A DNA stretch of 37,815 nt from an uncultured Phascolarctobacterium sp. (lineage in GTDB: Bacteria > Bacillota > Negativicutes > Acidaminococcales > Acidaminococcaceae): assembly GCF_900770955.1 (NCBI RefSeq), contig NZ_CAAGLX010000001.1, positions 1-37,815 on the forward strand, read 5' to 3'. Of the stretch, positions 8,261-17,217 are shown piece by piece. The notes beneath the pieces are model-generated. The model did no database searches. It was not told where the DNA came from and saw only the letters and a list, made by a program, of their open reading frames with translations. Both the position numbers and the translations under genes were made by a program. The first letter of the stretch is position 1; each line of letters starts with the position of its first letter.

Positions 8261-9142
8261 TTATTTCTTCAGCTTAGGATCCAGCGCATCGCGCAGGCCA
8301 TCGCCCAACAGGTTCAAGGCTAATACGGTAAACATAATAGCTAAACCGGGAATAACACAAATGTAGCTGGCATCACGAATATGACCTCTGCCGCCGGAAA
8401 GCAGCGCGCCCCATTCGGGAGCAGGTGCCGGTACGCCGATACCCAAAAAGCTCAGGGAGGAAGCGGAAATAATGGTAGTACCAATCAGCAGAGTTGTCTG
8501 TACGATAATCGGAGACAGGCAGTTTGGCAGGATATGTCTGAGAATAATCTTCCAGGTGGGCAGGCCCATCGCATAGGAGGATTCAACATATTCCAGGTCA
8601 CGCACTGTCATAACGGAAGCACGCACGATACGCGCATAGTTGGTTGCGCAGGAAATTGCCAGGGCAATAATCAGGTTAATGGTGCTGGTTCCCAGCAGAG
8701 ATACGATTACTACTGCCTTCAGAATGTTAGGAATGGAGTAGAAAATATCAATACCGCGCATGATGATATCATCAGCCTTGCCACCGTAGAAGCCGGCAAT
8801 AGAGCCTAAAACTGTACCGACAAGCAGACCGAAGCCTACGGAACCGATACCGATAGCCATGGAATAGCGTGCGCCGTACATAACACGGGCAAACAGGTCA
8901 CGGCCGTATTCGTCGGTGCCGAACCAGTGCTCCCCGCTGGGAGGCTGCAGCTTAATAGCCAGGTTCTGACCGATAACGTCGGTTTCATAATCAAAAACAA
9001 AAGGACTAACCAGAGCGATGATGCACAGCAATGCCAGAAAGGCCATGCCGATTACAGCGCCCTTATTTTTCAGCAGACGATGCCAGGTTTCCTGGAACAT
9101 GGTGCGTCTTTTAGTTCTTTTCTTTGCAGCCATCTTCCTCAC
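8261..9142 (-). CDS. oppC: peptide ABC transporter permease (OppC/DppC type)
   Basis: An inner-membrane channel subunit of 293 residues, with a basic cytoplasmic N-terminus, a first membrane segment at about 30-50 and five more downstream, as in the DppC family. The EAA-loop region that docks the ATPases is visible as VESSYAMGLPTWKIILRHIL (about 188-207). Its ATG overlaps the stop of oppB (ATGA, 9139-9142), which indicates translational coupling. ATG codons at residues 1 and 4 are both usable. It forms the channel with OppB. Confidence 0.94.
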   Translation of the reverse strand: MRKMAAKKRTKRRTMFQETWHRLLKNKGAVIGMAFLALLCIIALVSPFVFDYETDVIGQNLAIKLQPPSGEHWFGTDEYGRDLFARVMYGARYSMAIGIGSVGFGLLVGTVLGSIAGFYGGKADDIIMRGIDIFYSIPNILKAVVIVSLLGTSTINLIIALAISCATNYARIVRASVMTVRDLEYVESSYAMGLPTWKIILRHILPNCLSPIIVQTTLLIGTTIISASSLSFLGIGVPAPAPEWGALLSGGRGHIRDASYICVIPGLAIMFTVLALNLLGDGLRDALDPKLKK

Positions 9143-10074
9143 CCCTTCTTGCTGTACTGTGCCTTGATACGCGGATCAAAGAATGCATATACCAGGTCGA
9201 CAACCAGGTTAATCAGGCACATCAAAATAGAACACAGAATAATAGAACCTGTTACCATCGGAATATCACGTCTGGTGATGGATTCGTATACCAGACGGCC
9301 GATGCCGGGCCAGCTGAATACGGTTTCAGCCAGTACGGAGCCGGTGATAACCAGGGACATTTGCAGACCGATAGCGGTGATAATAGGAATCAGTGCGTTT
9401 TTCAGACCATGCTTGTAGATTACACGATGCTCACTGCAGCCTTTGGCACGTGCGGTGGTCATATAATCCTGACGCATAACGTCCAGCATGGAGGAACGGG
9501 TAATACGGGTAATCAAAGCAGCGAGGCCAAAGCCTACGGTTACTGCCGGCAAAACCAGGCTCTTCCAGCCAAAGTTGCCGCCGGTCGGGAATAATCTCAG
9601 ATGCAGAGCAAAGATAATGATCAGCATCAGGCCCAGCCAGAAGTTAGGCATGGAGGTACCGAACAGAGCGAAAATCATGCCTGCGGTATCCTTCCAGGTG
9701 TTCTGGTGGATAGCGGTGTAGATACCCAGAGGAATGGATACCAAAGTAGCAATAATAACAGCAGCGCCGCCCAGATACAGGGTGTTCGGCAGATATTGGA
9801 AGAAGGTATGGAATACGTCCTTGTTGGTTACATAGGATTTGCCCATATCACCTACAAGCATACCTTTCATATAATTAAAATATTGCAGCAGGAAAGGCTG
9901 GTCCAAACCAAGCTCATGGCGGATCTGAGCAATCATTTCCTTCGAAGCGCCGTCGCCGGCAATCATCATTGCGGGGTCGCCCTCAGTAAGACTCATAGCC
10001 CAGTAAATCAGAAAAGAGGTTACTAAAATTACCGGAATCAAACTGAGAAGTCTGTTGACAACATATTTAAGCAT
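9139..10074 (-). CDS. oppB: peptide ABC transporter permease (OppB/DppB type)
   Basis: The 311-residue partner permease. It begins with the family hallmark MLKYVVNRLLSLIPVILVTS, a first membrane helix, followed by a periplasmic loop with LGLDQPFLLQYFNYM and a six-helix core. The EAA loop is RQDYMTTARAKGCSEHRVIY (about 207-226). It is separated from oppA by about 105 bp that contain a strong hairpin (10121-10154), which probably lowers expression of the membrane and ATPase genes relative to the binding protein. Confidence 0.94.
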   Translation of the reverse strand: MLKYVVNRLLSLIPVILVTSFLIYWAMSLTEGDPAMMIAGDGASKEMIAQIRHELGLDQPFLLQYFNYMKGMLVGDMGKSYVTNKDVFHTFFQYLPNTLYLGGAAVIIATLVSIPLGIYTAIHQNTWKDTAGMIFALFGTSMPNFWLGLMLIIIFALHLRLFPTGGNFGWKSLVLPAVTVGFGLAALITRITRSSMLDVMRQDYMTTARAKGCSEHRVIYKHGLKNALIPIITAIGLQMSLVITGSVLAETVFSWPGIGRLVYESITRRDIPMVTGSIILCSILMCLINLVVDLVYAFFDPRIKAQYSKKG

Positions 10075-10120
10075 TCAACAAAGCTCCTTTCCGTAGAACT
10101 CAAATAAAAAGGTGCTATGA

Positions 10121-10154
10121 TAAAACAAGAGAGGACTACGCCTCCCTTGTTTTA
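10121..10154 (-). terminator. intercistronic hairpin between oppA and oppB
   Basis: A 14-bp stem (10121-10134 with 10141-10154) closes a 6-nt loop. The only irregular pair is a G-U wobble in the minus-strand RNA, whereas it would be an A-C mismatch on the other strand, which supports function in the opp transcript. The T run is short (TTTTA), so it is more likely a partial terminator or a 3'-end stabiliser for oppA mRNA than a full stop. Confidence 0.75.
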
Positions 10155-10179
10155 CGCCTTTGTAAATTTTTCAGCAAAA

Positions 10180-11742
10180 TTATTTAGCGATATAAGCATG
10201 ACGCCAATCGTGGTTGCCGCCGCCGTAGAAATATTGACCTTTCAGGTTTTTATTGTAGGCAATTACCAGATTAGCAATGTACAGGGGAACCTGCGGGCAT
10301 TCGTCAACCAGGTATTTTTGCAGCTCAACGCCAGCTTCCATGCGTTTGTTCTGGTCCTTCAGGGTTGCAACATCATCAATCAGCTTGTCAGCCTTTGCAT
10401 CAGCAAAGTGATGATAGTTGGAGCCGGAACCGGTGTAGAACAGGTCGCGGTATACGAAGTCAACCTTGGAGTCCTCGTTCCAACGCCACAGGAACAGGGT
10501 TTGTTTGCCGTCCTTGCAGGCAGCCTTCAGAGCAGCTTGCTCCATCGGAACCAGATCTACGGTAATACCGATTTGTGCCAGGTTAGCTTGGATAACAGTT
10601 GCAATCTGCTCGTAGGGAGCGCCGGTTGCATAGGTCAGAGTGGTTTTGATAGGACCGGTTACGCCGGATTCCTTCACCAGCTGTTTAGCACGCTCCAGAT
10701 TGTAGTCATAGCCGGGCATTTCATCATAGAAGCCCCACAGACCACGGTTCAGAATGGTTTTTTGCAGAGTGCCTTTGCCATTCAGAGCAGCGTCCAGAAC
10801 GGATTTCTTGTCGATTGCGCAAGCTACAGCCTGACGCAGTTTTTGGTTATCCCACGGTTTCTTTTCAACATTGAATGCGAAGTAGAACAGACGGGTACCG
10901 GGTTGTTCGTAAACGGTGATATTCTTGTCATCCTTCAAGAATTTCAGATCGCTGATAGGCGGATTTACGCATACATCGATTTCGCCGGCCTGCAGAGCCA
11001 TTACGCGAGCAGAAGCCTCAATCATCGGACGGAATTCAATAATATCGGATACGCCGGGAGCAAAGTTTTCGGTTGCAGGCAGGTTGTTGCCCCAATAATC
11101 CTTAACCTTGGTCAGACGGCAGTATTCGCCTTGAACCCATTTGTCATATTTGTAAGGGCCGGTACCAATAAGCCACGGCTCTTTTACGCCATCATCATAA
11201 GCCTTTTTGGATTGGATGGACAGAGGAACGGAGGACAGAGATTGGATGAACTCGTTGTTATAGGAGCTAATTTCGATTTCAATCTGATATTTGTCTTTAA
11301 CGGTAGATTTTACATAGCCTGCCAGAGCGGATTTGATAACGTTTTTCATTGCCATATCCAAGGTGAATTTAACGTCATCGGCAGTCATCGGAGTCTTTTT
11401 ACCGTCGTTGAAGTATACGTCCTTACGCAGGTTCATGATGATATGGGTATCATCTACGAACTTCCAGTCGGTAGCCAGACCGGGGCCGAAACGCTCCTTG
11501 CCTTGAGAGCCGTTATTGAAGAATACCAGAGTCTGGTGAGTGTTCTTCAGAATAACGTTGTTGGCAGCGTCCTGTTGTTTTTGCAGGTTAAGGTTGTTGA
11601 TATCGGCATCGGTACCGATAACCAGCTTCTCCTTGTGTGCAGCACTGCCATTGTCAGCCTTTTTGTCATCGCCGCCGCAGCCTGCAACAGCCATAGCAAG
11701 AATCATCAAAGCTGCCATGATGAGTACTAATAATTTTTTCAT
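10180..11742 (-). CDS. oppA: peptide-binding lipoprotein of the ABC transporter (SBP family 5)
   Basis: The extracytoplasmic solute-binding protein that captures peptides and delivers them to OppBC. I start it at the ATG at 11740-11742 (MKKLLVLIMAALMILAMAVAG then C), because AAGGAAGGTG lies 6 bp upstream and a lipoprotein signal peptide follows; a longer frame from 11760 adds six residues before it without SD support. The lipobox is AVAGC with Cys22 as the lipidation site. The 520-residue length and segments such as NNGSQGKERFGPGLATDWKF and IGTGPYKYDKWVQGEY fit SBP_bac_5. It is the first operon gene, with a promoter at 11784-11812. The ligand could be di- or oligopeptides; nickel or haem binding by relatives cannot be excluded. 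Confidence 0.93.
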   Translation of the reverse strand: MKKLLVLIMAALMILAMAVAGCGGDDKKADNGSAAHKEKLVIGTDADINNLNLQKQQDAANNVILKNTHQTLVFFNNGSQGKERFGPGLATDWKFVDDTHIIMNLRKDVYFNDGKKTPMTADDVKFTLDMAMKNVIKSALAGYVKSTVKDKYQIEIEISSYNNEFIQSLSSVPLSIQSKKAYDDGVKEPWLIGTGPYKYDKWVQGEYCRLTKVKDYWGNNLPATENFAPGVSDIIEFRPMIEASARVMALQAGEIDVCVNPPISDLKFLKDDKNITVYEQPGTRLFYFAFNVEKKPWDNQKLRQAVACAIDKKSVLDAALNGKGTLQKTILNRGLWGFYDEMPGYDYNLERAKQLVKESGVTGPIKTTLTYATGAPYEQIATVIQANLAQIGITVDLVPMEQAALKAACKDGKQTLFLWRWNEDSKVDFVYRDLFYTGSGSNYHHFADAKADKLIDDVATLKDQNKRMEAGVELQKYLVDECPQVPLYIANLVIAYNKNLKGQYFYGGGNHDWRHAYIAK

Positions 11743-11783
11743 AATGCACCTTCCTTTCAAAATTGCATTTTATGACTATCTCC

Positions 11784-11812
11784 ATTGTACACTATGAGCG
11801 AACTTTACGCAA
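11784..11812 (-). promoter_or_regulatory. promoter of the opp operon
   Basis: Minus-strand TTGCGT (11807-11812), 17-bp spacer, TACAAT (11784-11789), 42 bp before oppA. Confidence 0.7.
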
Positions 11813-11890
11813 GACACAAAATCGTCAATACTTCTACACTTTTAGTTCATTATTTAAATTTCTCTGCCCTAAAATTCTTTTGCAATAATA

Positions 11891-11919
11891 AATGCGCAAC
11901 CAAACTGCGGCTGCGCATT
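11891..11919 (-). terminator. terminator of the haem-utilisation operon
   Basis: A 10-bp stem (AATGCGCAGC with GTTGCGCATT on the minus strand, one G-U pair), loop CGCAGTTTG-like, lies 33 bp beyond the flavodoxin stop. The following T tract is interrupted (TATTATTG), so efficiency is uncertain. Confidence 0.65.
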
Positions 11920-11951
11920 ATAAAACACTGTTCTTGTATGAAGGACTGCTC

Positions 11952-12482
11952 TTACATCATCTTCAAAAACTTGTCATACATAGCCAAAAAGCCCTGCATA
12001 AAGCTCTTGGCCTTTGCCAGATCCTCTGCATCCGGATGGCTTGCAGCAGCAGCCCAACGTGCTTCGCTCTCGGGGCTGGGGCTGTGCGGGCTGCCTGCCG
12101 GCATCTTGCGCATCATGGCAATCAGCGCCGGGTCAATAGCACCGCGGATAGATAAAGTACCAAGCACCTTACAATCCTTGTTCATCAGTACGCCTGCATT
12201 TACCAGAGAGCTTACAGCGTGGTCGCTCGCCGGGTCTGCACCCAAGGTCTGGAACAGTACTACCTTTTTACCGTGCAAATTCTCCAGATATTTTTTCATC
12301 TTTGCATTCGGTGCTCCCTTATCAACCCAGTAGCCTGCTACAACAACAGCAAAGTCATCCGCAGCCGGTGCAGTGTCAACCTGCGCCAGCACGCAGCGTT
12401 CGCCTGCAGCCTCAGCCAAAGCCTTGGCAACCTTTTCCGTATTACCGGTTTTGCTGTCATAAACGATTAAAATGTCCTGCAT
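11952..12482 (-). CDS. flavodoxin family protein, likely electron donor for haem degradation
   Basis: A 176-residue flavodoxin-fold protein. The N-terminus ILIVYDSKTGNTEKVAKALA shows the first beta strand and the FMN phosphate loop (S/K-TGNT, residues 10-15), and GYWVDKGAPNAKMKKYLENL corresponds to the flavin-binding 50s/90s region of short flavodoxin-like proteins. It follows the HutW-like radical SAM gene by 15 bp with a good AAAGGAG site. In the Fusobacterium hmu system a flavodoxin-like protein (HmuF) works beside the radical SAM enzyme HmuW in anaerobic haem degradation; the same pairing suggests that this protein supplies electrons to, or acts on the product of, its neighbour. That role is inference. 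It is last in the operon. Confidence 0.85.
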   Translation of the reverse strand: MQDILIVYDSKTGNTEKVAKALAEAAGERCVLAQVDTAPAADDFAVVVAGYWVDKGAPNAKMKKYLENLHGKKVVLFQTLGADPASDHAVSSLVNAGVLMNKDCKVLGTLSIRGAIDPALIAMMRKMPAGSPHSPSPESEARWAAAASHPDAEDLAKAKSFMQGFLAMYDKFLKMM

Positions 12483-12497
12483 AGTCGTACACTCCTT

Positions 12498-13910
12498 TTA
12501 TTTCATATTCTTCATAATACCCATCATCTTCTGGCCGGCCTGCTCCATCAGCCCAGGTTTGCCGTAAAGCGCGCATTCCGCAGCCGTCAGCAGCACTCTG
12601 TCCATCTGACGATAGTAATATTTACCCTTCGCCGTAAAGAAATACCTGCCGTCCACAGCATAAAGCAGATCTAAAAGCTCCCACTGCTCCAGCAACGGCT
12701 TAAACAGGCTTTCCCAATCTGCATCACTGTAGCACTTCAGCAAAGCAAAATCAAGCTTGCCCGCATCACACTGTCCGGACAGCTTTTCCAGCAGCAGATA
12801 ATTTTCATTATGCTTGCCCATACCCATAACGGCGTACTGTCCTGCATTAGCCTTTTTGATATAGTCGCTTCTGTCCATGGTCTTCATGTAATTATACAGT
12901 CCCATGTGACCGCCGCAGGCTGCACCGCAGGTAATGATGTTGGCACCGCTCTTCACCAGCGTGTTGTAACCGCTGCGCTCGTCGGCACGCATTGCCCAAT
13001 GGCAGCAGCTCAGCGCCTTGGCTCCCTGCTCTGCAAGCAGCGCATCGGCAGCGACGAACATTTCCGCCAGCATTCTGTCATTATAATCATATTTGATATT
13101 GCCCTTGGCAATCGCCTGACCTAACGGTGATTTCGGCATAATCTGCAGCTTGTACAAATCCATGCCGCTCACGCCGCAGGCCAGCGCCGTTCTGATATCG
13201 TCCAGCAGCATCGCCTGCGTCTGGCAGTTCAGGCCGTAAATCAGGTCGATGATAACCTTGACGCCTTCAGCCGCAACCTCTTCGAGCTTGGCCGTTACCT
13301 CTTCCTTCGTATTAAGCCTGCCTAAGGAGCGGCGCAGCTGTGTATCAAAGGCCTGCACGCCGAAGCTGAAGCGGTTCACGCCGCCGTCAATGCAGGCAGC
13401 GAGCTTATCCGCCGATAAATCATAGATACTGCTTTCAAAGGTTACCTCACAATCCTCCGCCAATCTTGCCACACTATGAATTTTGTTCATCAGCGCGCTG
13501 ATTTGTACAGGATTCAGCACCGACGGCGTACCGCCGCCAAAAAATACCGCTTCCGGTCTTTGCTTGGCAAAAACTCCCTGCTGCTGCAGGAAATCCAGCT
13601 CCGCCAAAAGCGCCTGCACATATTCCTCAACCTGCTCTGCCTCAAAGGGATTGCGGTAAAAGCTGCAATAGGAGCAGCGCAGATTGCAGAACGGAATATG
13701 CAGATACAGCGCCGTCGGCTGCTGCGGCTGCAAAGCAAACTCCTGCAGCATCGTCCCGGCCATCATCCCCGGCAGTGGTTTGGTCTTGCGAGGAACGTAG
13801 GTCAAATCCTTAAAGCTGACTTCTACGGCCGACGCACCATGCTCGCCGGCAAGAGCTTTATAATCATCACGCTCATAAAAGGCTTGGATATTTTTTGCGT
13901 AATCAATCAT
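12498..13910 (-). CDS. hutW: HutW/ChuW-like radical SAM enzyme (anaerobic haem opening)
   Basis: A radical SAM protein of 470 residues with the 4Fe-4S motif CNLRCSYC (Cys75, 79, 82) after the HemW-like LYLHIPF. The SAM-binding FFGGGTPS follows at about 125-132. It is related to HemW but distinct: it has a longer N-terminus (about 65 residues ahead of the core), and the GAACGGHMGLYNYM segment takes the place where HutW/ChuW proteins carry a glycine-rich GAGG motif. ChuW and its relatives open haem without oxygen by a radical methyl transfer, releasing iron and a linear tetrapyrrole. The start overlaps the preceding lipoprotein gene by 8 bp, and the context (TonB receptor, binding lipoprotein, flavodoxin) fits haem use. 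A true HemW is encoded separately at 26042-27244, so this is not the housekeeping copy. Confidence 0.82.
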   Translation of the reverse strand: MIDYAKNIQAFYERDDYKALAGEHGASAVEVSFKDLTYVPRKTKPLPGMMAGTMLQEFALQPQQPTALYLHIPFCNLRCSYCSFYRNPFEAEQVEEYVQALLAELDFLQQQGVFAKQRPEAVFFGGGTPSVLNPVQISALMNKIHSVARLAEDCEVTFESSIYDLSADKLAACIDGGVNRFSFGVQAFDTQLRRSLGRLNTKEEVTAKLEEVAAEGVKVIIDLIYGLNCQTQAMLLDDIRTALACGVSGMDLYKLQIMPKSPLGQAIAKGNIKYDYNDRMLAEMFVAADALLAEQGAKALSCCHWAMRADERSGYNTLVKSGANIITCGAACGGHMGLYNYMKTMDRSDYIKKANAGQYAVMGMGKHNENYLLLEKLSGQCDAGKLDFALLKCYSDADWESLFKPLLEQWELLDLLYAVDGRYFFTAKGKYYYRQMDRVLLTAAECALYGKPGLMEQAGQKMMGIMKNMK

Positions 13911-14877
13911 CTGCCTGCTCCTTTACCACATCAGGGTACATTTTTGCTGCCATGTAGCGCACTGCCTTAGGATATTCCAACCCAGGATTGAGCAGGAATA
14001 AATCATCCGGCAGGAAAAATACCTGCTTATTTTTTACTGCGTCGATAGATTTCCATGCTGCATTATTCATAATATCCAGCTTGGGATTGCCATCTGCATC
14101 ACGCGGAGTACCCATCGATGTAATAAAAATAACCTGCGGATTCTTCTCCAGCAAATCCTCTAAGCTGTAGGGCGCCTTGTCAGGCTGAGTTCCCATCGGT
14201 CCGCTTACAGGCTTGGTTTCACCCTGTACGACATTGTTTAATTTGAGCATTTTGGCACAACAGCCTGCAATGCTGGTTTCCTTTTCCATGGTTATACCCA
14301 TAGTAGTGGTATGCAGAATTGCTACACTGCGCTCATGCTTCGGTAGCTTGCTGACAGTAGCATCAATATCCTTGTCCAGCTTTGCCACAACCTCCTGAGC
14401 CTTGGCCTCCTTGCGCATAATCTTGCCTATGGTAAGCATGCTGTGCTTAACATCCTCATAGGATTTTAAATTAAGCACGATTACAGGAATATTGTTGGAT
14501 TCAAAGGTATGCAGATAGCGCTCGTGCATGCCCTTATAGGCAATTACTGCATCAGGCTTCAGCTCAATAATTTTTTCAACATTAATATTGAAAATAAAGC
14601 CAACCTCGGCAGCATCCTTCGCAAAAGCGGGAACCTTTCCCACCTGTGTTTTGGCACGGCCGACAACCTTGCCGTCCACAGCCTGCACCAGCTCTAAAAA
14701 TGACGGTGACAGAACAACGATTCTTTCGGGAACCTTCTTCAGAGTAACAATACGCTGGTTATCATCGGTGATTTTTATTGCGGAACCAGAACCGGAGTTG
14801 CCGGTTAGCGGTGTGCAACCGCTTATACATAAGCATACCACAAGAACTGTGAAAATTAAAGTGAAAATTTTTCGCAT
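13903..14877 (-). CDS. iron/haem ABC transporter substrate-binding lipoprotein
   Basis: A periplasmic-binding protein of the helical-backbone class III (FecB/BtuF/HmuT-like) type, 324 residues from the ATG at 14875-14877. I chose this start because AGAGGAA precedes it and a lipoprotein signal follows (MRKIFTLIF...CISG then Cys21); the frame opens 11 codons earlier without SD support. Segments RIVVLSPSFLELVQAVDGKVVG and YSLEDLLEKNPQVIFITSMG are typical of the family. Its partner permease and ATPase are not in this window, so they must lie elsewhere or be shared. Placement between the TonB receptor and the haem-opening enzyme suggests haem or an iron chelate as ligand. It is 70 bp downstream of the receptor gene and overlaps hutW. 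Confidence 0.87.
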   Translation of the reverse strand: MRKIFTLIFTVLVVCLCISGCTPLTGNSGSGSAIKITDDNQRIVTLKKVPERIVVLSPSFLELVQAVDGKVVGRAKTQVGKVPAFAKDAAEVGFIFNINVEKIIELKPDAVIAYKGMHERYLHTFESNNIPVIVLNLKSYEDVKHSMLTIGKIMRKEAKAQEVVAKLDKDIDATVSKLPKHERSVAILHTTTMGITMEKETSIAGCCAKMLKLNNVVQGETKPVSGPMGTQPDKAPYSLEDLLEKNPQVIFITSMGTPRDADGNPKLDIMNNAAWKSIDAVKNKQVFFLPDDLFLLNPGLEYPKAVRYMAAKMYPDVVKEQADD

Positions 14878-14898
14878 AATAATTCCTCTTAGACAAAC

Positions 14899-14922
14899 AA
14901 AGCAGGCCACAGAGCCTGCTTT
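14899..14922 (-). terminator. hairpin between TonB receptor and lipoprotein genes
   Basis: A perfect 9-bp stem AAAGCAGGC/GCCTGCTTT with a 6-nt loop is followed by GTTTGTCT on the minus strand. The poor T tract suggests partial termination or mRNA processing, which would leave the receptor more abundant than the downstream enzymes. Confidence 0.6.
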
Positions 14923-14947
14923 ATTTGTTTTGCTTTACAAGTTATGT

Positions 14948-17065
14948 TTAGAATTTGTATTCCATACCAACTCTGTACAAACGGCCAAGATTGCCATCAG
15001 AATATGGACCAAAGTTCTGGTGATTGCTGATGTTGTCAATTCCCAGATAAATCTTGGTATCCTTGTTGAGATGTCTGGAAGCCATGATATTGGCAATAGT
15101 GAAGTCCTTGGTTTCGTAAACGAAGTTACCCATAGTACTCTTATCACCATTATTGAAATAATAGTTGATATTAGACACAAGGTCAAAGCTCAAATCCCAA
15201 GCATAAATATTTTCCGGCTGATAGGAAACGCCGAAGGTTACCTGATGCTTAGCTCTGTCTTTCAGACGAGTTCCCGCTGTTTTATCTTTAGCATCCAGGA
15301 AGGTGTAGCCGGCATTCAGATAAATATTCTTGCCCAGTCTGTGAGAACCGTACAGCTCTACGCCCTGCAGAGTTGCTTCAGGAATATTCTTGTACGCCAT
15401 AATCATGTCGCCTTTAACGCCGGGATACAAATCCGGATCATCATCGGTCAGCTTACCTGTCCAATAGGTGCTGATCAAATCCTTAACTTCACTTCTGAAT
15501 ACCCCCAGATGAACGGTAGATCTGTCGCCCCAGTCCTTTTCAACAGATAATTCATAGCTTAAGGATTTTTCCGGTTTCAGATCAGGGTTACCAACATAGA
15601 ATTGGCCTTTACCACCCGGATTTGCAGCATACATTTCCCAGAAAATGTACAAATCGTTTACAGTCGGAGTTTTATAGCCCTGACCAACTACAGCCTTAAT
15701 ACGTACATCATCGGCAGCATTGTAGGTTGCAGCCAGATTACCGGTCAGCTTGTTGCTGAACTGATCACTGTGGTCGAAACGTACGGAAGGAATAATCAGC
15801 CATTTATCATCAGGTCTGAATTCATCCTGAACGTATGCTGCCAGATAGTTGATAGCTGCCTTGTCATAAGCATCATGAGCATTACCGTCTGCCAAAGATG
15901 TATTCGGTTTCTTTAAGCGGGTGCCTTCGCTCTGGTCCTTACGATATTCAAAACCTGCAGTCAGCTTGTTCTTATCGCTCAGGTTGAAGGTATCCTTGCC
16001 TTCAATAACGCTCAGGGTACGTTTAACAGTATCAACCTTCGGATCCTGCAACTTCCAACCTTGAGGGCGTCCCATCATCGTCATGCGGGTTAGATTCTGA
16101 TTCTTGTAGTGCTTATCGAATACTGATTTATAAGCTCGGAACATCCAGTCCTGCTTATCATCGGAGCCCTTATAAGTAATAGCATAGTCAGTACGCTTAT
16201 TATCGTTATAAATCGTCTGTACTTTGTCCTGCCATACCTTGCCTGGCATCATAACCGTTCTGCTGGTCGTAGATTTTTGATTATCTTCCTTTATTTTACT
16301 GAAATCTACGCTTAATTCATTGCCATTATCAAACTTATAGCCCACATTCAAAGAAAGCGGCTGCTGCTTGCCATAAAAGTTCATGGAATCTCCGCTGCCC
16401 TTTGGATCCAAATACGGTCTGTTTTTATTCAGGCCGGCATTGATTTTATAGGAATAGTTGCCTTCAGCGCCTTGCAGATACAGGTTGCCTTTATAGCCTG
16501 CGCCCTTGCCGTCCTCATACCAGCCATATTCATAGTTAATGTCAGCAGTTGTCTTATCCGGAGTTTTGGTAATAACGTTAATTACACCACCCATAGCATC
16601 ACTGCCATACAGTGCACCCGCAGGTCCGCGGATGATTTCTACTCTTTCAACATCCTCCATACGAATACGGTCTACGTCCCAGGCATTGGCAGAGTTGTAA
16701 GCTGCCTCGCCGCCTAAACGCTTGCCGTCAACCATAATCAATACGTGACGAGATTCACTGCCGCGGATGCTGACATTGCTGCGTCCCTGGAAATCATTAA
16801 ATACATTAACGCCCAAAGCGCCCTTTAAAGCATCATGCAAGGTTTTAGCCTGTGTCTGTTCCAATTTTTTGCTGTCAACAATCTCTACGGTTGAAGGGGT
16901 TTCCTTAACGGTCATTGCCGTTCTGGTTGCGGTAACAACCATGGTGTCCAAAGAAAACTCCTGTAAATTCTCTTCAGCAGCGAATGCTGTCCCCCCCCAT
17001 AGTACACCGCCAGTTAACAGGGTTGTCAGGACTAACTTAGATAGTTCTTTTTTCTGCATACTCAT
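14948..17065 (-). CDS. TonB-dependent outer-membrane receptor, probably for haem or iron chelate
   Basis: A TonB-dependent receptor of about 705 residues. A signal peptide (MSMQKKELSKLV...GGTAFA) is followed by the TonB-box region (LDTMVVTATR) and the plug domain with KETPSTVEIVD, a GVNVFNDFQGRSNVSIRGSE stretch and VERVEIIRGPAGALYGSDAMGG. The 22-strand barrel ends in aromatic LYRVGMEYKF, the expected C-terminal Phe. ATGs at 17063-17065 (SD AAGGAG 4 bp away) and 17057-17059 (10 bp away) are both possible. It imports its ligand across an outer membrane with energy from TonB-ExbBD, which are not in this window. Downstream genes point to haem; the receptor alone could also bind siderophore or cobalamin. 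It is the first gene of the operon, behind a consensus promoter and a palindromic leader. Confidence 0.93.
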   Translation of the reverse strand: MSMQKKELSKLVLTTLLTGGVLWGGTAFAAEENLQEFSLDTMVVTATRTAMTVKETPSTVEIVDSKKLEQTQAKTLHDALKGALGVNVFNDFQGRSNVSIRGSESRHVLIMVDGKRLGGEAAYNSANAWDVDRIRMEDVERVEIIRGPAGALYGSDAMGGVINVITKTPDKTTADINYEYGWYEDGKGAGYKGNLYLQGAEGNYSYKINAGLNKNRPYLDPKGSGDSMNFYGKQQPLSLNVGYKFDNGNELSVDFSKIKEDNQKSTTSRTVMMPGKVWQDKVQTIYNDNKRTDYAITYKGSDDKQDWMFRAYKSVFDKHYKNQNLTRMTMMGRPQGWKLQDPKVDTVKRTLSVIEGKDTFNLSDKNKLTAGFEYRKDQSEGTRLKKPNTSLADGNAHDAYDKAAINYLAAYVQDEFRPDDKWLIIPSVRFDHSDQFSNKLTGNLAATYNAADDVRIKAVVGQGYKTPTVNDLYIFWEMYAANPGGKGQFYVGNPDLKPEKSLSYELSVEKDWGDRSTVHLGVFRSEVKDLISTYWTGKLTDDDPDLYPGVKGDMIMAYKNIPEATLQGVELYGSHRLGKNIYLNAGYTFLDAKDKTAGTRLKDRAKHQVTFGVSYQPENIYAWDLSFDLVSNINYYFNNGDKSTMGNFVYETKDFTIANIMASRHLNKDTKIYLGIDNISNHQNFGPYSDGNLGRLYRVGMEYKF

Positions 17066-17147
17066 ACCACTCCTTAAAATATATACCAATCACAGCTATA
17101 ACAGATTAAATTTCGGCAAAGTCTGCCATAGCCAAAACCAGTCATTT

Positions 17148-17175
17148 ACACATATGTCTATTCAGACATATGTGT
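17148..17175. promoter_or_regulatory. 12-bp perfect palindrome in the leader of the TonB receptor operon
   Basis: ACACATATGTCT (17148-17159), 4-nt centre, AGACATATGTGT (17164-17175). It lies about 35-63 nt downstream of the predicted start site and 83 bp before the receptor gene. On the plus strand it is followed by TTTTTT, but no plus-strand gene ends here. It may be a repressor operator for iron- or haem-dependent control, or an RNA hairpin; it is not a clear Fur box. Confidence 0.65.
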
Positions 17176-17217
17176 TTTTTGTGCCTCTATCCGTTTTCGG
17201 AATCAATACTGTTTACA

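Noticed and set aside
10117..11730. 537-codon plus-strand frame
   Set aside because: It is antisense to oppA, which has a signal peptide, lipobox, SD and promoter; the plus-strand frame has none of these.
12498..13910. Annotation as coproporphyrinogen oxidase HemN
   Set aside because: It lacks the HemN layout, lies in a haem-uptake context, and matches HutW/ChuW in length and in the glycine-rich segment; a HemW is present separately.
17148..17180. Plus-strand terminator reading of the palindrome followed by T6
   Set aside because: No plus-strand gene lies upstream; a role in the leader of the minus-strand operon is more likely.
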